Shown: positions 57,551 through 64,000 of the stretch, piece by piece
Position numbering within the stretch: position 1 is the stretch's first letter
Layout of the letters: every line of letters starts with the position of its first letter
NCBI GenBank assembly: GCA_036365145.1
Contig: JAEOAD010000029.1
Location: 26,334,001 to 26,398,000 of the forward strand
Length of the DNA: 64,000 nt
Source of the DNA: Orientallactaga sibirica
Taxonomy: Eukaryota > Chordata > Mammalia > Rodentia > Dipodidae
Direction of reading: 5' to 3'
Made by a program: the position numbers and the translations under genes
Notes under the pieces: model-generated
Databases searched by the model: none
What the model was told of the DNA's origin: nothing
The model's input: only the letters and a program-made list of their open reading frames with translations

Positions 57551-57905
57551 AATATTAATATTTCTCTTATGGGCTATCCTGTCTAACTGCCTCTTTCTAA
57601 TACTACCTATCTCCCTCTCATGCAGGTCAGCAGCATTGGCATTGCACAAACATTTGTCAGAAATGCATATACCAGAGTACCACCCCAGGGCTTCTTGAAA
57701 CCCCTGCAGAGTTCCTCATTTCTATTCCTCTGGTTCAAGTCCTCAGTTTGGGAAGGCTGGGGTAACTGGTTTTCTCTGAGAGAAATGAACTAATTCAGCT
57801 CTCCTTGGTCTTTAAGTTCCCCTTCATTATCTACCCCTGTCCCTTCATCACTGTGCTCAACTTTTCACTTTTCTTTTCCTTACTCCATCCGTTCCAGGCA
57901 TAAGA

Positions 57906-58121
57906 ATGGCTTTCCAGGGCACAAGTAGTGAAATTGACCTGAAAGATATGGAAGAAAACCCTATGCTTTCAAGACTCAGTAACATAAAAGCGAAGGGAAA
58001 CCTGAGCAATATAGCAGGCAAAGAACATGAAGGTGCTATGCAGACCCTCACATTTAATCACAGCACGAGAGCTCAGGAGAGGATAAGGAAACGACAGCAG
58101 CCTGTGAAGTTGGAACCTCTG
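57906..58121 (+). CDS. First coding exon of an unidentified, possibly ciliary, gene
   Basis: The exon starts at 57898 after the acceptor TCCATCCGTTCCAG (pyrimidine-rich tract upstream) and ends at the donor CTG/GTAAGTTC (intron from 58122). The ATG at 57906 has a strong context (A at -3, G at +4). The coding part is exactly 72 codons and ends in phase 0, beginning MAFQGTSSEIDLKDMEENPM and ending QERIRKRQQPVKLEPL. The peptide is hydrophilic, with no signal peptide or membrane segment, an acidic N-terminus and a basic C-terminal RKRQQ patch. It would continue into exons beyond the window. It sits in unique DNA between repeats, on the strand of the X-box promoter at 38821. I do not recognise the family; a ciliary or centrosomal role is inferred only from that promoter. 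Reading through the donor adds a few spurious codons and a stop at 58152. Confidence 0.75.
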
Positions 58122-58301
58122 GTAAGTTCAAAAAAAACCTTCACAACATTTTGATCACTTTGTATCTACGAAAGAACTTGCAAAATTGCTTTATGAGATA
58201 GATTCCAAGACTCCTAATTGGCAAAGAGCAAACAAAAAAATTGAAAATTTGTTTATGAAGTTATATGCACCATAAACATTTGATCAACAAATGTTAAGTT
58301 G
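58122..58301. other. Proposed intron 2, start
   Basis: Unique intronic-looking DNA following GTAAGT at 58122. The rest of the intron would extend through the repeats to the window end. Confidence 0.5.
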
Positions 58302-58313
58302 TAGGCACTGTTT

Positions 58314-58471
58314 TTTTTTTTTTTTGGGGTTAAAGGTAGGGTCTCACTTTCTATCCCAGGCTGATCTGGAATTCACTATGTACTTAGTTTCAGGGTGGTC
58401 CGTAACTCAGTGATCCACCTACCTCTGCTTCCCTAGTGCTGAGATTAAAGGCATGTGCCACCACATATGGA
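58314..58471 (-). repeat. B1 SINE
   Basis: Perfect 12-bp duplication TAGGCACTGTTT at 58302-58313 and 58472-58483. Moderately diverged body. Confidence 0.95.
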
Positions 58472-58709
58472 TAGGCACTGTTTAAGTTGCAGAAAATGAT
58501 GATCCATGTTTTCTACTGGACAAATCCTCTTTCAAGTTATGTATGTTTACCAATATTGGGCTACATTTGACTACATTTATTATATGGTTTTTTTAGATGT
58601 CAGGGTACTTTTATGTATGCTTGTATTGTTTCATTAATTTCAAAGTACATGCCTGGTATACTGGAAGTTCTTGTGTATATCTGAAAATACTAAAATTTAA
58701 GAAACATTT

Positions 58710-60571
58710 GTGGTGGTTTGAATCAGGAGTCCCCCATAAATTTGGGTGTTCTGGATGCTAGGTTCCCAGTTGATGGAATTTGGGAATTGATACCTCCTGG
58801 AACTGGAAGCAGTGTATTGTTGGGGGCAGGCTTATGGGTATTATAGCCAGTTTTCCCTTTCCAGTGTTTGGCACACTCTGTTGCTGTTGTCCACCTAATG
58901 TTGGTGAGGAGGTGATGTCCACCCCCTGCTCATGCTATTGTTTTCCCCTGCCATCTGGAGCTTCCCCATGAATCTGTAAGCCAAAATAAACCTTTTTTTC
59001 CCACAAGCTGCTCTTGGTTGGGTGTTTCCTACCAGCAATGCAAACCTGACTGCAACAGCAAAGTTGGTTCAGAGAAGTAGTGTCATTGTTTTTTGACACC
59101 TAAGTGTGTGGCTTTGGCCTTTTGGAGCTGATTTTGAAGAGGAATGTGGAAGGATTTGAAACCTTGCCCTAAGAGGTGCCTTGCAGTGCTGTAAGTACAG
59201 CTTGATGGACTATTCTGGTCAGAGTTGGAAGACTTGAATGCATTAAGAACTAAGGACTCTGCAGCTTGGCTTATGAGGGTAAGAAAGAGCTTTGCCCGGA
59301 CTGGGCTAGAAGTAGTTTGTGTGAGAGGCTTGCTGTTATGCCTATGTCCTGAGATTTGTGCAGGGTTGCATTGCATAGAAATGGACTGGTGTGAGCAGAG
59401 GGATATGGCACAGAAAAAATGAAATATTTGGGCCCAAACTGCTGCCTGTTCAGCTGCAATTGTACAAGAAATTACAACCTTTGAGATTGGGCCAGCTGAT
59501 GTGTATTGAGACAACATAAAGAATGCAGAGTGTTTTGAAGGGGCCTGATTGCTGAAGGAATGTCCTGTTCTTCCAAGTCTGCTTTATTTCCCACCTGGAC
59601 TAACAAATTGGCACTCCATTTGGTATTATGGAGTATAAGAAATGCAAGAAAGAGAGGATCATAGAATTTGCAACATGGTCTTGTGTTTTAAAAATGGCCA
59701 TGGGTAGTGTGAAGAAGGACTGTCTGCATGGAGACTCAATGGAACTGTGAAGATGGACTGTGGGTTGCAGTGGAGACCTAGTGGAGATGCCAGGACCATG
59801 AGATGGCTGCTAAGGAGAGCTGCCAACCCTGGATGTGAGTAGCCTAGCTGGAGGAGAAGAATTGTAACTCCAGAGACTTGTTGCTGGTTAGAATTATCAG
59901 ACTTGTAGGTTTGTCACTGACTAGAGTTGTTGGACTTGGAGCTACAGAATTTGTCATTTTGCCCTGTTTAAATCTTGTATTGGTTGAATATTTCTTTGCT
60001 ATGTCCAATGCCATCTTTTGCAGTGTGAATGTTTATTCTGTGCCATTATGGGTCTTGAGGTGGATTTTTTTGGTATTATGGCTCAGTTAAAAGACCTTGG
60101 ATTATGGGAATATTTGAACTTCGTTAGGATTGATAAAAAACTATGGGGACTTTTAAAGTTGGATTGAATACATTGTATTTTACATCATAGATGGTTATCA
60201 GTTTATGGGGGACATAGGCAGAATGTGATGGTTTGATTCAGGTGTCCCCCATAAACTTGGGTGTTCTGGATGCTAGGTTCCCAGCTGATGGAGATCTGGG
60301 AATTGATGCCTCCTGGAGGCAGTATATTGGTGGGAGCAGGCTTATGGGTATTGTAGCTAGTTTCCCCTCACCAGTATTAGGCACACTCTCCTGTTGCTGT
60401 AGTCCACCTGATATTGGTAAGGAGGTGATGTCCACCCTCCACTCTCACCATAATTTTCCCCTGCAATTATGGAGCTTCCCAAGTCTATAAGCCAAAATAA
60501 GCCTTTTTCCCCCCACAAGCTGCTTTTGGTTAGGTGTTTCCTGCCAGCAATGCAAACCTGACTGCAACACC
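58710..60571 (+). mobile_element. Complete MaLR element (LTR-internal-LTR)
   Basis: The 5' LTR is at about 58710-59059 and the 3' LTR at about 60227-60570. Both begin TGTGRTGGTTTGAWTCAGG and end CAAACCTGACTGCAACA, with AAAATAAACC/AAAATAAGCC signals. Just inside the 5' LTR, TTGGTTCAGAGAAGTAGTG resembles the Leu-tRNA-type primer site of MaLRs. The 1.15-kb interior contains GGCTTTGGCCTTTTGGAGCTG and GAAGAGGAATGTGGAAGG, typical of MaLR interiors, and has no coding capacity. The 5-bp flanks acatt/ccatt differ by one base, a probable duplication. It lies 0.6 kb downstream of the coding exon, on the same strand. Confidence 0.85.
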
Positions 60572-60689
60572 ATTTATACTTTTGGATAATTATAAATGCA
60601 TGTAAAGAAGGAGTGAATGTATATAAAATAATAAAAGAGAAAGGTCTCCCTCATACTTATATATTTATAGTTATTGCTCTGCAGACTGT
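60572..60689. other. Unassigned DNA
   Basis: Short spacer after the MaLR element. Confidence 0.4.
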
Positions 60690-60805
60690 CTTGTACCCAT
60701 GTAAAGCTGGATGCACAAAGTAGCATATGCATCTGGAGTTTGTTTGCAGTGGCTAGAGGTCCTGGCACACCCATTCTCTCTATCTCTCTTCTCTCTGCTT
60801 GTAAA
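60690..60805 (+). repeat. SINE-A, 5' truncated
   Basis: Starts at TACCCATGTAAAGCTGGATGC, keeps GCATCTGGAGTTTGTTTGCAG and the CT block, and has no tRNA-like head. Confidence 0.8.
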
Positions 60806-60954
60806 TATTGAGACCCAGGCAGTGGCTACCATGTGTACATGTTATGTAATCTACAGAGCTAGGATGTCTGTACAGGTGCACATTTGTGTTTGTACATTTA
60901 AAAATCTTGAATTCATACTGACATTTATTTGTGGTGTGGGTATATGTGTGTAGT

Positions 60955-61232
60955 TTGTGTGTATATGCATGTTTGCAGGTACATGTACAAGTGTGTGCAT
61001 GTCTATGTGGAGGAAAGAGGCTGAGGTCAAGTGGGTATTCTCCTTGAACACTCACTATTTACTAAGACAAGTCTCTCACTTAAATCAAGGGCTAGTCAGC
61101 TTGCTCCAGGGATGTCCTATCTCTGCCTCCTGATCACTAATATCACAGATGAGCTGCCACTTCCACTGGGCTTTTGTATGGGTACTGTGAGAACCTAAGC
61201 TCTGCTTTTCTATTGAGCCATCTCCCCACCTC
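60955..61232 (-). repeat. B4-type SINE
   Basis: Minus-strand reading: GGTGGGGAGATGGCTCAATAG head, then a CAGGAGGCAGAGATAGGAC Alu-like centre, and a tail ending in an alternating purine-pyrimidine TGTG/CATG stretch. Confidence 0.65.
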
Positions 61233-62295
61233 CCACACTGAAGCCTGCAAGTTTTCCTTTCCTCCTTTCCATCTTTGTATTTCCCTCCTTCTACAGTGAA
61301 AATCTTAGTACTTAACAACACGGATGTGGTTACCCATTTTTATAAGTCTTCAATTCATGAAACTTTTCTGAAATTTTATATGAAAATAAATCGACAGATA
61401 TTTCAAGTAAAAATTAAGATTTTGGAGATTTCTGGTTAAGATGGTGGCATAGTAGTCACACTGAAGCAGTCTAGGAGGAGATATAAGCAGAAAAACATCA
61501 TAATACACACTTCTACCAAAAAGTAAAGGTGCATAAGAAATTATCAACCACAGAAGAAAAGCAAGAGAGACCCAAAGCTTCTAGAAACCACAGAAACAGG
61601 CAGAATCTGCTCAGGCAGCAGTGCTGGTCCTGGTCCAGGACTCTGGAAAGAGCTCTTCCCTGCCTGGCCTGAGCAACAGGAGGAGAACCCAAGGAGGAGA
61701 TTCTCCAATCACACCAGCCTCCTTTCAAAGTCAAAACCCTGAAGGATAAGACAAAAGGGACCAGCTGAGCACCTCTCGGGGAAGAAGACCATGGGGACCA
61801 GCTACACAGACCCAGTACAACTTCAGGTACCCTACACAGCCTCCCCACCATCAATTGCCAGTGCTGGAAACCACTGGAGACCTGGGGAATGGAGATCAGC
61901 CACACAGCACCTAGCACAGGTGATCAGAGCAGCAGACCCACTGACCCAGCCAGTCTAGCTGAGCTCACACACAGAGCTTTGGTATATAGGCCTGAATTAC
62001 AAGTGCTAATTACACCTTCTATATAAGGGCAGGTTATGTTAGATTTGATTGACGGTTGGCTTTGCCATTCTTAAACTGTATTTTGGGGTTGTCTTTGGTT
62101 GCTACCTGATTCATGATGCCTTTGTCTTCTGTCATTCTTGGAGGTAGGGTCTCACTTGGCCTCAGGCTAACTTGGAACACATTACAGACCAAAAATCTCA
62201 GCCTCCTAGTTAACAGGATTAAGGGTGTTGGACAACACACACCTTTAGGGACTTTGACTTTGTTAGATTATCTGTCTGTTCTAATACCTACTCTT

Positions 62296-63267
62296 TTTAT
62301 TTATTTATTTATTTTTATTGACAACTTCCTTAATTGTAGACAAAATCCCATGGTACTTCTCTCCCTCGCCTTTCTTTCCCCTTTAAAACTCTCTATCATA
62401 TCCCCTCCCCCTCTCAGTCAGTCTCTTTTCATTTTGAGGTCATGATTTTTTCCTCCTATTATGATAGTCTTATGTAGGTAGTATCAGGCACTGTGAGGTA
62501 ATGGATATCCAGGCCATTTTGTTTCTGCAGGAGCATGCTGTAAGGAGTCCTACTCTTCCTTTGGCTCTTACATTCTTTCCACCCCCTCTTCCGCAATGGA
62601 CCCTGAGCCTTGGAAGGTATATTAGAGATGTTTCAGTGCTGAGTATTCCTTTGTCCCTTCTTCTCAGTGCCATGGTGGCTTCTTAGTCATCCCAAGGTTG
62701 CCATCATCTGAAAAGAGAAGCTTCTCTAACCAAAAGTGGGAGTAGCATTAATATATGGGTGTGGACATTAAGAGAAGTGCTTATTGGGCAGTTTGGTGAG
62801 CATAGTATATATATTTAGCCAGACACCAGCAGACATTACACCCTTAGGGCTCATGACTACCCCTGTTGTAGGTTCTCAGTATCAGGGATGTATTCCCTCC
62901 TATGGGAATACAGTCCAATTAGAAAGTGGTTGGTTTCCCCCATAACAGACATGCCACTATTGCACCCGTTGGCTCATTTAGCCTGGCTGGCCAAATATAA
63001 AGCTTGAAGTGTTCACTGTTGTGTGTCTTCAATGGTGTTTTCTCTCTCCCATTGAACTGCATGCAGCATAGCTTTTTCCAACTATCAGCTGGTCCACATG
63101 GAAGAGGCTTTCAGCTCAGCCCCAGCAGGATTTCTCAGTGACCTTGCAGCCCAAGTATGTGGAGTCTTCATCAATAGGTTCTTACCATCTATTCCTGGTG
63201 GGAAACCAAGGGCCTCGACAATGGCCTATAATGTTTTGGGGGTATCTGTGACCTCCCTGTACAACAA
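62296..63267 (-). mobile_element. L1 3' UTR fragment nested in L1 copy 5
   Basis: A 5'-truncated minus-strand L1 of about 970 bp, consisting only of 3' UTR. The A/T-rich tail (TTTATTTATTTATTTTTATTGAC) is at the low coordinate, and the interior matches the reverse complement of 26220-26860 and 17400-18400. CTAATACCTACTCTT (62281-62295) and CTAACACCTACTCTT (63268-63282) are its duplication, 14 of 15 bp. Confidence 0.93.
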
Positions 63268-63706
63268 CTAACACCTACTCTTACATAAATACTTTTAGCT
63301 TGTTTTAATTGAATGTGTATATTGTTCAGTTGAATTTTAGAATTTGCCTGTATTTTGCTCCACTCAGCCTAGTAGAATATTTGCAGTAGAATATAGCAGG
63401 CAAACCCAACAACTGGAGTCTCCTCAGCTATTATTCTGGGATTAATATAAGATCCATACCTGACAACTTCAGCTCCTACCCTGGATATATATGATATCAG
63501 ATTTACATGTCTAAGAATACTGCAAATAATTAGACAACCCAAGCATAAAACTAACCCCAAAATGCAAAAATCTCTACATTATAATACAAGAAACACAAAA
63601 CATCAAGACAATATAATTATATCAGAAATGATAAATCCATCAGAAATGACCCCCAGTGAGACTGATTTCAATGAAATGCCAGACAGAGATTTCAAAAGAA
63701 TGATTA

Positions 63707-64000
63707 TGGTGTTCTGCGTGTGCAGATGGTGTCCCCTGTGGCTTGAGCATTCCTTGAGGTTCCAGAGGTGTGGCAAGACAACGATGGCCATGAACAAATT
63801 AAGAGGGCAAAAGTCCAGAAATGTATTTCATATAGCCAGTCAAAAAAACTTCAAGGGTAATAACAAAGCAAAGCCAATTACCACTAATCTCAAGAAGATG
63901 AGAATTGTGAATGATGAGTATATTAACAGAATGAATAGAGATTTTATAGACATTAGGAACTTGAAAACTTCTCAAAAGGCCTTTCTCTTGAGCCTCTGCA
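63707..64000. other. Unidentified insert or junction at the window end
   Basis: From GTGTTCTGCGTGTGCAGATGG onward the sequence no longer follows L1 ORF1. It does not match the SINE, LTR or L1 parts seen elsewhere in the window. It could be a processed pseudogene, an LTR or a recombination junction. The right edge is outside the window. Confidence 0.4.

Larger units (their letters stand above)
38922..57897 (+). other. Proposed intron 1 (about 19 kb, repeat-filled)
   Basis: Bounded by GTGAGT at 38922 and a polypyrimidine acceptor TCCATCCGTTCCAG ending at 57897. It would contain the decayed provirus and the nested L1/SINE complex described separately. I found no further exon with a convincing splice pair, but degenerate exons could be missed by eye. 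Confidence 0.45.
61425..64000 (+). mobile_element. L1 copy 5: 5' part, running off the window
   Basis: Starts GAGATTTCTGGTTAAGATGG, matching the other L1 5' ends. The 5' UTR is homologous to 18799-20090 of copy 2 (TGATTCATGATGCCTTTGTC, TTGGACAACACACACCTTTAG). A minus-strand L1 tail fragment interrupts it at 62296-63267. The beginning of ORF1 is reached at about 63660-63705 (GAAATGCCAGACAGAGATTTC). Homology stops at about 63706, and unrelated sequence follows to the window end. Confidence 0.85.

Overview
The window is mammalian, and specifically rodent, nuclear DNA. It is AT-rich and intron/intergenic-like, with no bacterial or viral gene organisation. Transposable elements make up well over half of it: B1/Alu-type 7SL SINEs, a second abundant tRNA-headed SINE that starts GGCTGGAGAGATGGCTTA and ends in a CT-rich then A/T-rich tail (called SINE-A here), older B4-type composite SINEs, MaLR LTRs and long L1 copies. 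The SINE-A plus B1 combination looks to me like a jerboa-type (Dipodoidea) genome. That species-level statement rests on recall and is only an inference. Almost all long ORFs are decayed L1 ORF1/ORF2 pieces or simple-repeat artefacts.

Layout. 1-11.8 kb: unique-looking DNA with scattered SINEs, two MaLR LTRs, a small ERV LTR inside a (CA)n microsatellite, and a solo MaLR LTR with a perfect 5-bp duplication. 11.8-18.4 kb: a + strand L1 with clear target duplications, an internal deletion and a mosaic 3' half. 18.8-26.9 kb: a second + strand L1 carrying several SINEs. 27-38 kb: ancient L1 remnants, SINE clusters and unassigned DNA. 38.3-38.95 kb: a CpG-rich promoter with a perfect palindromic RFX X-box, a CRE, an ETS site and an inverted CCAAT box, ending in a good splice donor. 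39.8-46.7 kb: an old L1 3' UTR, a degenerate LTR and a decayed provirus-like unit with an AT-rich interior. 46.9-56.7 kb: one SINE-A split by a full-length minus-strand L1, which itself received a truncated L1 in its tail. 57.9-58.1 kb: a 72-codon first coding exon. 58.7-60.6 kb: a complete MaLR element. 61.4 kb to the end: a third + strand L1 with a nested minus-strand L1 tail.

The only host gene I can support is one + strand gene. A noncoding exon 1 at the CpG promoter (donor at 38922) is proposed to splice over about 19 kb to the coding exon at 57898-58121. The X-box suggests a ciliary or ciliated-cell gene, but I do not recognise the protein. I found no new biological system. The best material is the promoter/exon pair, the nested transposon stratigraphy, and several fused or stacked SINEs that record insertion order.
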